Below are positions 28,001-37,551 of a DNA stretch of 64,000 bases, one piece after another; the first letter of the stretch is position 1; every line of letters starts with the position of its first letter. A program made the position numbers and the translations under genes. This DNA comes from Stieleria varia. Its GTDB lineage: Bacteria; Planctomycetota; Planctomycetia; Pirellulales; Pirellulaceae. The DNA is taken from the NCBI RefSeq assembly GCF_038443385.1, contig NZ_CP151726.1, forward strand, positions 4,898,001 to 4,962,000, read 5' to 3'. The notes below the pieces were generated by a model. That model searched no databases. It was not told the origin of the DNA and was given only the letters and a program-made list of their open reading frames with translations.

Positions 28001-29229
28001 TGATTGAGGCCTCCTTCGTCGACATAACTCTGTTGCGAATCCATCAAGAAACCGGCCCGTCCCTCCTCGCTCCGCAAATGCGCCTTTTCAAACGTACACG
28101 ACACTTGGAACAGCGGAGTTCGCCCTGCATCGCGTTTTGGACCGACTTGTCGAACGATCTCGGAGAGCGGCAACTGCTCGTGCTGCAACGCATCAAACAT
28201 GTGCTGACTGATGGTCGACACAAAATCGGCGAAACAAGGATTGGCCGAAACATCCGCCGGAATCGGCAACATGTTCACAAAAAAGCCGACGGTGTTTTCA
28301 AAACGCTGCTGGCTGCGTCCCGAAAACGGCGTTCCGACAAGAAAGGCGTCTTGTCCGGTGGAGCGGGCAATGAAAACGGACAATGCAGCCATCACAACGG
28401 CGTTGGGTGTGGTGCCGAATTTCGCGGCGCTTTGTTTGATTTTGTCGACGAAGCCATCTTGCATCGAGAAGGTGACGACGTCGGCACGTCCTGTGAAGCT
28501 TTCAGGACGATGGTAGTCCGTCACCCAATCCAGCACGGTCGGGATGCCTGACAACGAACTTTTCCAATACTGGCGGTCGGTCTGCGATAGAGGACTGTCC
28601 AAGCGTTGCCGCTGATGGTCGACAAACTCATGGTAATTGTTCGATGCCGCCGGCAATTCAGGCTCCCCGCCGCTCGCGAATGCCGAGTACGCGGTACGGA
28701 TTTCGCTCATCATCAAGATCAACGACCAAAAATCGACCACGATGTGATGCGTAGTCGCCACCACAACGCAATCGGTTTCACTGCGCCGTAGACATGCAAC
28801 TCGAATCAGCGGACCGGTCGTCAAATCGAACGGTCGCTGCGTCTGTTCCAGCACCAACGCTCGAAGCGCCTCGTCATCCGCGCCTGACGCGTCGGTGATC
28901 GTGAACTCAGGTGCCAGTTGTGGGTGAACGGTTTGTTTCAGTTCACCGGACTCTGCAGAGAACGTGGTACGTAGCGATGCGTGTCTCTGGGCAAGCCACA
29001 CGATCGAACGCTCCAGCGCGTCGATGTCTAAGCGTGAACGAATCCGTGACGGCAGAAAGACGTTGTATGCCGTTGAGTTGGGATCCCGTCGGAACGCGTG
29101 CCACAGGCCCTGTTGCCCCAACGACATGGGGAAACAACTGCTCGCAACGCTCCTTTGCTGCAGCAGGTTCCGCAGCAGTTCACGTTTCTGCTCAGGCGTC
29201 AGTCCATCGATGGGGCCATTTAAATTCAT
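25090..29229 (-). CDS. Non-ribosomal peptide synthetase module (C-A-PCP-TE)
   Basis: This 1379-residue enzyme adds one amino acid and releases the product. A short helical lead (LTPEQKRELLRNLLQQR) may dock to the PKS. The condensation domain (about 30-450) has HHIVVDFW near 164, Phe replacing the usual Gly of HHxxxDG. The adenylation domain (about 480-995) shows YTSGSTGTPKG near 650, NFYGPTE near 783, YLTGDIGRR and the catalytic Lys in SGKLLR near 988. A hand alignment to GrsA gives pocket residues D-A-G-I-W-G-F-V-E-K, which I cannot match to a known amino acid. The carrier domain has LGGSS near 1045. The thioesterase has GWSLGG near 1200 and GHHHSM near 1355. It lies nine bases after the PKS. 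Confidence 0.95.
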   Translation of the reverse strand: MNLNGPIDGLTPEQKRELLRNLLQQRSVASSCFPMSLGQQGLWHAFRRDPNSTAYNVFLPSRIRSRLDIDALERSIVWLAQRHASLRTTFSAESGELKQTVHPQLAPEFTITDASGADDEALRALVLEQTQRPFDLTTGPLIRVACLRRSETDCVVVATTHHIVVDFWSLILMMSEIRTAYSAFASGGEPELPAASNNYHEFVDHQRQRLDSPLSQTDRQYWKSSLSGIPTVLDWVTDYHRPESFTGRADVVTFSMQDGFVDKIKQSAAKFGTTPNAVVMAALSVFIARSTGQDAFLVGTPFSGRSQQRFENTVGFFVNMLPIPADVSANPCFADFVSTISQHMFDALQHEQLPLSEIVRQVGPKRDAGRTPLFQVSCTFEKAHLRSEEGRAGFLMDSQQSYVDEGGLNQEGFFVRHPTCHHDVEFVFEFAQNELRGLICYCRDLFQRDTVEQMSQNFQTLFTQLLRSPDERVKSVAWNDKRIESSHGHARVDSPEETLKSLLFGPAECEYADRPAMQLDDVVLTYREVLDRALRLAAHLNAAKVGIGDFVPVCAPRGADAMIGILGVMASGAAFIPIDSSQPAVSFQQLQCDTTIPFAIVDDTGSWQESVPADRRIELRDVMKDSPSSVSKNDDVSPNDLAYVIYTSGSTGTPKGVMVPHRGIANTLRWRSRDVPLLSDDRVLMLLSHQFDAAIGVAFTTLAQGATLVWPDAGVFRDPDSLIDQIIRDSITILPAVPSLIRVLLQRPRFRKVTSVRQIWCGGEAMPSDLPRLVRQITKAELWNFYGPTECSVEATAYCATDHPANRRVPIGTEIDGAEIRIVNEFLQPNPPTVPGQIAITGRGLATGYLADPMKTQNSFVALPDANNEQRVYLTGDIGRRRVDGQIEFLRRDDGQVKLGGYRIELEEIERVVANHPQVSAAACKILNADSPSAMLVAFVVPDGDDGEPSAQLNDAMVTSLTRFVAEKLPSYKRPQVFSGLTELPTGTSGKLLRNQLPEIVSQSTRQDVGVLPQTELERFLADLWAETLQLPAVGVTENFFQLGGSSLQAAMLTQTLSDILGVDVPTALLFDLADISQLSRRLVELYESQMEERFGRHCVEWAKRSIHSDSESDLHPLLAPLKPSGELRPLFMIHPPGGIVACYRELADAMPAEQPLWAIRSRGLHGTERLPETIDEMSNEYIAAIRTIQSDGPYQIGGWSLGGVVAYEIARQMMSAGLSVDRLVLLDTTIPERSADEDANAVGLEYGIDLSLRDLAQLSEDEILPMLYRHAEKLGVLAEETPPALVEKIIADLKRLFRHHVELASQYELQPLDVDVLLVRPTDVPMEAASDSQSDRGWSKWVRQVDVQYVSGHHHSMVQQPHVKQLADALTQPFPATR

Positions 29230-29238
29230 CAGGTCGCA

Positions 29239-32200
29239 CTATTCCAACATCTGCTTGAGCAGTTGATCGACCGCCGACTCTGACATGCCGGGCAACTGTT
29301 GCAGCAACAATCCGGCTTGGTCACCAGTGATGGGTTCCGGGAGGGTTTCGTTCATGGGAATTTTGCTCACGGGCGGCGATTTCTGCGACTCATCGTAGGA
29401 GCCGGGCGACTGCATGGTCAAGGATTCGATCTCGGTTGCCAATTGATCGATGCTGGGACAACGCATCAGCATCGCGATGGGCAAGCTGATCTCGATGCGA
29501 CTTTCGATCCAGTTTCGCAATTCCACCGCCATCAGTGAATCGAGCCCCATCTCCACGAGCGGTCGATGCGATTCGACTTGGGAAAGTTCCATCCCGAGCA
29601 GACTCGCGGTCTTTGTGCACACAATCGCGCGGATCATCTCTCGCCTGTCCTCTGAGTCCGCTTCGCGAATCTGCTTGGCCGTCGCCAGCGTGTTGACGCC
29701 GCCGGAGACAAACTCGTTACGATGTTGCAGCAGATGAGCGAACCTTGGTGACGGGTCGGAGGTGATCCCCAGACCACGCCAAAGCGACCAGTCCATTTTC
29801 AGGACGCTCAATTGCAACGCTTCGTTCTGCATTGCGAACTGCAAGGCATCCGTTGCTTGTCGGACGGTGAAACTCAGCACGCCTTGGCGTTCCAGTCGTT
29901 GCCCCAGTTCGTCTCGTTGAGCAAGGTAGCCGACTTCGCCCAAATGTCCCCAGTTGATGACGAGTCCTGGCAAGCCGACCGCGCGACGATAATGCGTCAG
30001 CGAATCCAACAAAGCGTTCGCTGCGGAATAGTTGGCCTGTCCGGCATGACCGAAAACGCTTGAAAGCGACGAAAACAATACAAAGTGGTCCAACGAGCGA
30101 TCCAACGACGCTTCGTGCATGTTCCAACCACCGATGACCTTTGGCCGCAAGACACGCGTCAGAGTTTCGCGATCCAGGTCGGCCAGCAAGCGGTCTTCTA
30201 ACACCATCGCGGTGTGGAACATCCCCTTCAGTGGCGGCATGTGATCATCGATGTGCCGCAACACGGAGTCCACATCAGCACGACACGTGATGTCGGCCGG
30301 CAAGACCTTGACCTCGACGCCCATCGACTTCATCGATTCGACTTGCTTGGACACGTCCGCTGGCAGCTTTTTTCGTCGACCACTCAGCACAAGATGCCGG
30401 GCACCGCGTTGGGCCATCCATCGCGCGATTTGCAATCCGAATCCACCGGTCCCACCGGCAATCCAGTACGTTGCGTCGGCACGAAACTCCACCGGCGGTC
30501 GAGCGGAGGGATACAACGCGTCGGGTGGTGAGTCGAATCGCACGGTGACTTTACCGACATGCTTGGCTTGCTGCATGAACCGATACGCCTCACGCGTTTC
30601 TGCGACAGGGTATGCGATCGTGGGCAGCGGTTGTAATTCGTTGGACTCAAACCTCGGAACCAGGTCACGCAGCATGTCGCCCATTCGTTCCGGCTGGACC
30701 TTGAACAATTGATCCAAATCGATCGCGAACATGGCCAAGTTGTTTCGCATGGGCGCCAGTCCCAACGGCCGATCGGCGTAGATGTCACGCTTGCCGATCT
30801 CCAAAAAGCGTCCGCCGGTGTTGAGAATCGACAGTCCCTTCTCGATCGCTTCGCCGGGCAATGAGTTCAGAATCGCATCGACTCCGCGCCCACCGGTGAT
30901 CGCCATTGTTTGCTGAGCGAAGGCAAGCGATCGTGAATCCATTGCATAGGATGCACCAGCGTCGAGAACGTACTGCCGCTTCTCTGCCGTACCGGCCGTT
31001 GCCAAAACCTCAACACCCGCTGCGAGCGCCAATTGAATCGCAGCCAAGCCGACACCGCCGCTGGCCGAGTGAATCAATACGCTCTCGCCTTTTCGCATCC
31101 GGGCGCATTCGTGCAACGCGTACTGAGCCGTCAAGAACGCGATCGGCAACGCCGCAGCTTGCTGAGCGGAAAGATTCTGGGGTTGCCGAGCGACCAGGGC
31201 CGCGTCCACGACGACTTTATCGGCAAACGATCCCGGGGCAATCGCGATGACTTGGTCACCCGGCTTCCACTGCGAGACATTCTGTCCGACGCGAGAGATT
31301 CGTCCGGCACACTCGGCACCCAAAGCGACCGGTCCATCCGGCAATCCGGGGTACAAATCCAGGGCTTTCATCACGTCGCTGAAATTCAGACCGGTCGCCT
31401 CGACAGCGATTTCGACTTGATCGTCCAGCAAAATCCTGCTCGGTTCGGTTTCATACCGAAGCTCTTCGATTGCGGCGGAGTTGCCTCGACGCAGGCGGTA
31501 GCTCCCATAATTCTTTGGTGTCGGCAACAACGGCTGACGAGCTTGCGGTACGAAGCGTCGAACAAAACGCTTTCCATCGCGATACATGATCTCGTCTTCG
31601 TCGTCGCCGCAGGCCACGATCTCGGCCAGTAGTTGGTCGACGGTTTGAATTGTGCGTGACGGCTTGATCACGTCAGCAAACGGAGCACTGCGGGTGACAT
31701 CAACCAACTTGCAACGCAGACGCGAGCATTCGCTGATCATCACGCGTCCCATACCGATCAGCGGGGACTGCGCAACGGCGACTTGCTGGATGGTATCGTC
31801 GGGACTCTGTGCATCGGTCGTCACCAGGGTGAGGTTCGCCGCCGAACCGTCGTGAACCCGCTCCCATGCCTGAACCCAATGCGTCGGGGCCAGAGTCGTC
31901 AGCACGGTGCTACGTTCCAGTCGGGCAGGATTCAGATCGCTGTTCTCCGGAGCGTCGAGTCCCCAGAGAAAGACGATGTCAGTGGGCGGTTGCTCCATCT
32001 CGTCGAGGACCCTGGCAAAATCATCCAAATTCTCAGGATCGATGATGAAGGTCCGATCGTCGAGTCGGCGATACGACGTTCCATGCTGAATCTGGTACAC
32101 ATCGCCTAGTTGTCGAAGCGAACCGACCAAAGCCGCACCAAGCCCACCTCGGTCACTCAGCACGCACCAAAGTCGTTGCGTGTTGTCGGAACTAAGCGAT

Positions 32201-35200
32201 TTGACCTCCGACGGCTGCCAAACGTAACGGTAAATCAAATCGATCGAATCGATCTTGTTGGGATCGGCTGTAACACTCGCTGGTCCGGAGACCCGTCGAC
32301 TCTCAAACCCACGAATCGATACGCAGTGCTGACCGGATGCGTCGACGATGTCGATGTCCGCCAGCATCCGGTACGGATCTTTGCTCAAGATGCGTACGTG
32401 AGCAGTCAACATGCCGGCAACAGGTCGGTGAACAATGATTTTTTGAATCGTATTGGGCAGATACAGATCACTCAGCGTGTGATCAAACGCCGCGTCGGCG
32501 ATGATCATCCCATGAAAACAACTGTCCAGTGCGGCCGGGTGCAACGCATATCCTGGATCAGATCCGCGGACCTTGATCGTCACGACCGCTTCGCCGTCCC
32601 GTCGATCCGCACCGACGACACAACGAAACTCCGGCCCGTACTGAAGCCCAAGGGAATCGCAGTACGCGTAGCAACGTTCCGCGGTCACGGACTCTTCGCA
32701 GCGTGCGATCGCCTGCGAAATCGATTCCACCGACCAATCCGAGGTCATCTCAGAATCAAGAATCTGCATCGGCAGCGTCGAGTCATCGCTCAGCGTGACA
32801 TCCGCTATCGTCTGCCAAGTCGACTCGTCGGTCTCACTGGCGCTGAAGGTCAGCCGATTACGTTCGACGTCAAAACGAACATTCATTCGCTTGGCGTTCT
32901 CGTCATCGAGCAACAGCGGATGGTGCAATCGCAGTGACTCAAGGCACACTGCTGGCGAGTCCATTTGTTTGGCATCGAAATGTGCCGCGTCCTCGGCGAT
33001 CTGCTTGCCAGCCGTATAAGCCATTTCAATGATGGCTGCGGCCGGTAAGACAATCTTTCCGCGAACCGCGTGATCGCGCAAGTAGCGTTGCAACCGCAAG
33101 TCGATACGGCCTTGCCATTGCGCGTTGCCGCTGTCGACGGAGTCTTGCAATAGCGGGTGGTAGTCTGCAACCGTTCGTGTGCTCAGCGACTCCAACGATT
33201 CCGACCACAGGCGTTGACGCTGAAAGGGATACTCGGGCAAGTCGAGTTTACGCGACGGCTTGTCGTTCAGCCGAGACCAATCCAAGTCCAAACCGATGCT
33301 ATACAAACTCGCCAGCGAATCGGTCATGCACAGTAGGTCGTTGCGATCACGGTGTAGCGATGGAACCACGCGTACCTCGGCACCCGTGCGTTGATAACAC
33401 TCCGTGATGGCAAACGAAAGCACTGGGTGGGGGCCGATTTCGACCGCGACCGCAAAGCCGAGTCCGCTTGCGACTCGCATCGCGTCGGCAAACAGGACGC
33501 TTTGGCGGACATTTTGCCACCAGTATTCGGCATCCAACCCGGTTCCGTCAAAAACATCCCCGGTCACCGTCGAGATCAACGGCGTGTGCGTGGGACTTGG
33601 TTGGATGTTGGCCAACGACCGGATCAGTTCGTCCCGGACCGGCATCATCTGAGGGCTGTGGAAAGCGTACTCGACTTTCAAGCGACGACAGAACACACCC
33701 GCCACGTTGAGTTTTTCGTCCAACGACGCAATCACCGATTCGTCACCCGAGATCGTGATCGATGTCGGCCCGTTGATCGCCGCGATCGAGACGTGATCCA
33801 AGCAGTCGCGAATCCATGGTCTGACTTCATCTGGCGAAAGCCCCACGGCGATCATCGCGCCGCGAGACGTTGCCAGATCCATAGTTCGACCGCGGTGGAT
33901 CGCCACGCAACATGCGTCTTGGAAACTGAGACCGCCCGACAGGTGCGCCGCTGCAATCTCGCCCACGCTGTGACCGACGATGGCGGTGGGAACGATTCCC
34001 CAGTCACGCCACGTCTCCGCTACCGCGACTTGCAGCGCAAAGATGCACGGCTGCGCGATTCGCGTGGACTGCAATCGCGATTCGGTCTCGCGTTTCGACA
34101 ATTCATCCAACAGCGACCAACGGACGTACTTGGCAAACTCCCGATCGCATCGCTCGATACAATCGCGAAACACTTTGTTATTCTCCAATAGCCCGCGACC
34201 CATCGCCCACCACTGGGGTCCTTGTCCGCTGCAAACAAACAGCACACCACGATCCAGCTGACTTTTGGATAACCGATGCTGTGAATGTTTATCGGGATCG
34301 GCCGCGATCTCACGAAGCTGAGCGGCCCACTGCTCTCGGGATTCGGCAACGACGCCGACGCGGTACTCCAGGTGGCTGCGTTGATGTGCAACCGCATCAG
34401 CGATCGCCGCGTCATCGACATCGCTCGGCAATTCGTCCAGCCAATCGGCATATCGGTCCGCGATCGCCGCAAGGGATTCCGCATCGCGAGCGGACAGAGG
34501 CAGCAGGTTGAGTGCCGGATGCTTGGAGATTGCGGATCGTTTCGTTGAGGAAATCGCGGTACTCGGTGCGACTTCATCGGGTGCTTGGCCGACCAAGACG
34601 TGCGCGTTCGCGCCCCCGTATCCAAAACCGTTCACTCCCGCCAAACGAGGCGTATCGCTTGCCGGCCACGGAGTCAGTGTGGTGGGGACACGCAGGTTCA
34701 ATGATGCGAAATCGATTTGCGGATTCGCCGATTGAAAATGCAAATTCGGTGGAATCTGAGCGTTACGAATCGACAATGCGACTTTGATCAAGCTCGCGAT
34801 TCCCGCTCCGGCTTCCAGGTGTCCGATGTTTGTTTTGACCGAACCGATCAGGCATGGCTCGCCGCGATTCTGTCCGCCGCGATTCTGTCCCACCACGGCC
34901 GCCAACGCGTTGGCTTCGATCGGGTCACCGACCGGCGTTCCGGTTCCATGAGCTTCCACGTATTGAATCGCAGCGGGATCGATATCCGCGATCTGGCAAG
35001 CTCGACGAACCAATGCTTGCTGGGCATCGCCGCTGGGCACTGTCATGCCTTGCGTGCGACCGTCTTGATTCAAGACACTGGCTCGGATCACTGCATGAAT
35101 CTGATCGCCGTCGCGTTGGGCGTCCGACAACCGTTTCAACATCACCATCCCGGCGCCTTCGCTGCGAACGTATCCGTTTGCTCGGGCGTCGAACGTTTTG

Positions 35201-35946
35201 CAACGTCCGTCCGGCGACAGCACGCCGAGTTGGCTGAAGGCCACATAAAAGTCAGGCAACAGCAACGCGTTCACGCCACCGGCAAAAGCGACACTGGTAT
35301 CGCAACGCTGCAAGGACTCGCACGCCATGTGAACGGCGACGAGGGAAGACGAGCACGCAGTGTCAACCGCGACGCTGGGACCGCGCAAGTCGAAACAGTA
35401 CGAAATCCGATTCGCTGCGATACTGCTGCTGCCGCCCGTGTTGCTGTAGGGACCGATCACGCCGCGATCCTGGTAGCTCAATCCGGCGACCGCGTAGTCA
35501 AAACTGGAGATCCCGACGTAAACACCTGCTGCGGTGCCGGCCAGACTTTCGATCGGGTGACCGGCGTTCTCGACGCAGCGCCACGCGACTTCCAGCAACA
35601 TCCTTTGCTGTGGGTCCATCGCGGCCGCTTCACGTGGCGAGATCCCAAACAATTTCGCGTCGAACTGATCGATGTCAGAGACGTATCCGCCCCACTGGCT
35701 CTGAGTCTTTCCAGGGGCGACGGGGCCAGGTGCGTAGAATTTTTGCAAACTCCATCGCGTCTCTGGCGTTTTCTGGATCGCGTCACGCCCATTGCTCAGC
35801 AATTCCCAGTAAGCATCCGGATTGTCCACGCCGCCTGGCAGTCGACAACCCATCCCGATGATCGCGATCGGTTCATAACGTACTGCTGCGGCGTCACCGT
35901 GACGCGCATTGCGGTGATTCGATGGTGGAGGGGATGAGGCTGCCAC
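29239..35946 (-). CDS. Type I polyketide synthase, fully reducing module (KS-AT-DH-ER-KR-ACP)
   Basis: This 2235-residue enzyme carries every domain needed to extend and fully reduce a chain. The KS (about 23-450) has DTACSSS near 196, EAHGTGT and NIGHLEAG. The AT (about 565-880) has GHSVGE near 659 and YAFHS near 759; the AFH motif points to malonyl-CoA. The DH has HAVRGKIVLP near 957. The ER has SASGGVGLAAIQ near 1634. The KR has GGTGGFG near 1836 and the catalytic Tyr in QANYSAAN near 1974. The ACP has MGLDSL near 2134. The start is a GTG at 35946. There is no loading domain, so the starter may come in trans or the module may work iteratively. Cotranscription with the NRPS is nearly certain. 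Confidence 0.96.
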   Translation of the reverse strand: MAASSPPPSNHRNARHGDAAAVRYEPIAIIGMGCRLPGGVDNPDAYWELLSNGRDAIQKTPETRWSLQKFYAPGPVAPGKTQSQWGGYVSDIDQFDAKLFGISPREAAAMDPQQRMLLEVAWRCVENAGHPIESLAGTAAGVYVGISSFDYAVAGLSYQDRGVIGPYSNTGGSSSIAANRISYCFDLRGPSVAVDTACSSSLVAVHMACESLQRCDTSVAFAGGVNALLLPDFYVAFSQLGVLSPDGRCKTFDARANGYVRSEGAGMVMLKRLSDAQRDGDQIHAVIRASVLNQDGRTQGMTVPSGDAQQALVRRACQIADIDPAAIQYVEAHGTGTPVGDPIEANALAAVVGQNRGGQNRGEPCLIGSVKTNIGHLEAGAGIASLIKVALSIRNAQIPPNLHFQSANPQIDFASLNLRVPTTLTPWPASDTPRLAGVNGFGYGGANAHVLVGQAPDEVAPSTAISSTKRSAISKHPALNLLPLSARDAESLAAIADRYADWLDELPSDVDDAAIADAVAHQRSHLEYRVGVVAESREQWAAQLREIAADPDKHSQHRLSKSQLDRGVLFVCSGQGPQWWAMGRGLLENNKVFRDCIERCDREFAKYVRWSLLDELSKRETESRLQSTRIAQPCIFALQVAVAETWRDWGIVPTAIVGHSVGEIAAAHLSGGLSFQDACCVAIHRGRTMDLATSRGAMIAVGLSPDEVRPWIRDCLDHVSIAAINGPTSITISGDESVIASLDEKLNVAGVFCRRLKVEYAFHSPQMMPVRDELIRSLANIQPSPTHTPLISTVTGDVFDGTGLDAEYWWQNVRQSVLFADAMRVASGLGFAVAVEIGPHPVLSFAITECYQRTGAEVRVVPSLHRDRNDLLCMTDSLASLYSIGLDLDWSRLNDKPSRKLDLPEYPFQRQRLWSESLESLSTRTVADYHPLLQDSVDSGNAQWQGRIDLRLQRYLRDHAVRGKIVLPAAAIIEMAYTAGKQIAEDAAHFDAKQMDSPAVCLESLRLHHPLLLDDENAKRMNVRFDVERNRLTFSASETDESTWQTIADVTLSDDSTLPMQILDSEMTSDWSVESISQAIARCEESVTAERCYAYCDSLGLQYGPEFRCVVGADRRDGEAVVTIKVRGSDPGYALHPAALDSCFHGMIIADAAFDHTLSDLYLPNTIQKIIVHRPVAGMLTAHVRILSKDPYRMLADIDIVDASGQHCVSIRGFESRRVSGPASVTADPNKIDSIDLIYRYVWQPSEVKSLSSDNTQRLWCVLSDRGGLGAALVGSLRQLGDVYQIQHGTSYRRLDDRTFIIDPENLDDFARVLDEMEQPPTDIVFLWGLDAPENSDLNPARLERSTVLTTLAPTHWVQAWERVHDGSAANLTLVTTDAQSPDDTIQQVAVAQSPLIGMGRVMISECSRLRCKLVDVTRSAPFADVIKPSRTIQTVDQLLAEIVACGDDEDEIMYRDGKRFVRRFVPQARQPLLPTPKNYGSYRLRRGNSAAIEELRYETEPSRILLDDQVEIAVEATGLNFSDVMKALDLYPGLPDGPVALGAECAGRISRVGQNVSQWKPGDQVIAIAPGSFADKVVVDAALVARQPQNLSAQQAAALPIAFLTAQYALHECARMRKGESVLIHSASGGVGLAAIQLALAAGVEVLATAGTAEKRQYVLDAGASYAMDSRSLAFAQQTMAITGGRGVDAILNSLPGEAIEKGLSILNTGGRFLEIGKRDIYADRPLGLAPMRNNLAMFAIDLDQLFKVQPERMGDMLRDLVPRFESNELQPLPTIAYPVAETREAYRFMQQAKHVGKVTVRFDSPPDALYPSARPPVEFRADATYWIAGGTGGFGLQIARWMAQRGARHLVLSGRRKKLPADVSKQVESMKSMGVEVKVLPADITCRADVDSVLRHIDDHMPPLKGMFHTAMVLEDRLLADLDRETLTRVLRPKVIGGWNMHEASLDRSLDHFVLFSSLSSVFGHAGQANYSAANALLDSLTHYRRAVGLPGLVINWGHLGEVGYLAQRDELGQRLERQGVLSFTVRQATDALQFAMQNEALQLSVLKMDWSLWRGLGITSDPSPRFAHLLQHRNEFVSGGVNTLATAKQIREADSEDRREMIRAIVCTKTASLLGMELSQVESHRPLVEMGLDSLMAVELRNWIESRIEISLPIAMLMRCPSIDQLATEIESLTMQSPGSYDESQKSPPVSKIPMNETLPEPITGDQAGLLLQQLPGMSESAVDQLLKQMLE

Positions 35947-36142
35947 GGTGTCGGTCTTCAGGATTAGGGGGGAGGTATGCGGGGGAAACGCTCCATTGAA
36001 CTGACTTCAAAGAGCCCGCGGGGGCGAAAAGCAATTGCATGCATTCCGCCTCAAACTCACCTCGGTCGTTTTATTGTCCGGAATCAGTTCCGATTAGGCA
36101 AACGACAGAACACCGATAATCTTCCCAACAAACACGGCCGGT

Positions 36143-37300
36143 TTACCAAGGACGAAACGCTTCCGTCGGCATCATCCGGCTGGCCCGTCTGGCTGGCAGG
36201 ATTGCACCCAACAGCCCGATCGTCAGGCCCAACACGGCTCCCTGTAGCAGTACCGGCAGATCGATCACCGGCGTCAGGATCCCGCGAACGGACGGTGAAA
36301 GCGATAAAATCCAGGTCAAAAGAATCGCCAACAGGCTGCCCAGTACGACGGAAACAATCGCCAATACCAACGACTCCAACAGAATCATCCACGTCACCCT
36401 ACGGCTCGGCCAGCCTACCGCCCGTAGTATCCCAATCTCTCGCGTCCGCTCCATCACGCTGGTCATCATCGTGTTGAGTGTTCCGATCGCACCGATCACC
36501 ACGGCAATCATGGACGTCATCCAAGCCATCGCGCCGGCGATCTGCATCCGAGTGTCGGTCTGCACGAACTCGTCAGTGGTCAAAGCCAACAATCTGCGAT
36601 CCAACTGCTGGATTTCCTCGGAGATCTGTTTCGCTGACTCCACCGTCGCGTCGGAGCGCAGCACGACGTTGATGTAAGTGACTTGGCCGTTCCTGTCGGT
36701 CAACAATTGCAGCTGCTCCAGTGGCATGATCATCGAGCCGTTCTCCCAAGCACTGCTGCTCTCAAAAATTCCCGCGACCAAATACGGCTCCTCAAAAAGC
36801 GAGACCGATCCGCCGATCCCCACGCCGAGACGATCGGCCAAGTTCACCCCCAAGGACACTTGCGCTTGATCGGCAACCGAACTCGCTGATTCAGGATTCT
36901 CTGACTCAGCATTCTCTGCTCGCTCACGCCAACGGTAATCGTCTCGCAGCCAACTATCGGTGCGAATCCCCATCGTCGGGATCCCATAAACTCCTTGCTC
37001 CTCAAACGACAACGTCTCCAGCAAAACCCCAGCCGCGTTGTCTACTCCGGGGATCGCTCGAATCTTTTCCTCAAACGCTTCGTCGACACTGCTGCTGAGA
37101 CGATCCGCTGACCCCTGCCGTGAAACCACGATGTCGACGCTGTGGGATTCATAGACACCCGAAAATGACTTCGTGAAACCGCGAGCGATCCCAATCAGAG
37201 CGACCACGGCGGCGATGGCGGCGGAGAACGCTAGCAACGTCAGACTAGTACGAAGTGGCCTGCGAGTCAGATTTTTGAGCACGAGTGATGAAAAACGCAT
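36143..37300 (-). CDS. ABC transporter permease (FtsX/MacB-like)
   Basis: This 385-residue inner-membrane protein has the FtsX/MacB layout. One N-terminal helix (TSLTLLAFSAAIAAVVALIG) is followed by a large periplasmic domain. Three C-terminal helices end in LGAILPARRASRMMPTEAFR, the typical tail. The cytoplasmic motif MERTREIGILRAVGWPSRR contacts the ATPase in this family. The ATG at 37300 is chosen over a longer start. No ATPase gene is adjacent, so it must share one from elsewhere. It lies 196 bases upstream of the PKS on the same strand and could export the product, but that rests on position. Confidence 0.88.
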   Translation of the reverse strand: MRFSSLVLKNLTRRPLRTSLTLLAFSAAIAAVVALIGIARGFTKSFSGVYESHSVDIVVSRQGSADRLSSSVDEAFEEKIRAIPGVDNAAGVLLETLSFEEQGVYGIPTMGIRTDSWLRDDYRWRERAENAESENPESASSVADQAQVSLGVNLADRLGVGIGGSVSLFEEPYLVAGIFESSSAWENGSMIMPLEQLQLLTDRNGQVTYINVVLRSDATVESAKQISEEIQQLDRRLLALTTDEFVQTDTRMQIAGAMAWMTSMIAVVIGAIGTLNTMMTSVMERTREIGILRAVGWPSRRVTWMILLESLVLAIVSVVLGSLLAILLTWILSLSPSVRGILTPVIDLPVLLQGAVLGLTIGLLGAILPARRASRMMPTEAFRPW

Positions 37301-37432
37301 CCTTGACGCCAGATCGAGCTTGCATTGATTCAGAAAAACCGGCAAAAGCACCGTAAGCATGGCCCCCCCGTCGGTCCCTTGCAACCACAGGTTCCTGAAC
37401 CTCGATCACGTTTGGGAATTGGTGGCACGTTT

Positions 37433-37490
37433 TCGACTTGGAAAGTCGAACGACAATCGCGAAACATAGTCGCTCGACTTTCCAAGTCGA
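37433..37490. repeat. Inverted repeat between divergent permease and SppA-like genes
   Basis: Two 22-base arms (37433-37454, 37469-37490) share TCGACTTGGAAAGTCG with one mismatch around a 14-base loop. The same core occurs twice in direct orientation at 42324-42389, so this is a dispersed repeat rather than a dedicated operator. It nevertheless lies in the divergent promoter region of two genes. Confidence 0.8.
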
Positions 37491-37551
37491 TAGCGCGCAA
37501 CACCGAACAAGCCAACCACAGTCCAAGACACACCAACCAAGCGACAATCGA

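Noticed and set aside
27406-28551. Open frame of 381 codons on the plus strand
   Set aside because: Antisense to the NRPS condensation and adenylation domains.
34717-35937. Open frame of 406 codons on the plus strand
   Set aside because: Antisense to the ketosynthase domain of the PKS; no independent support.
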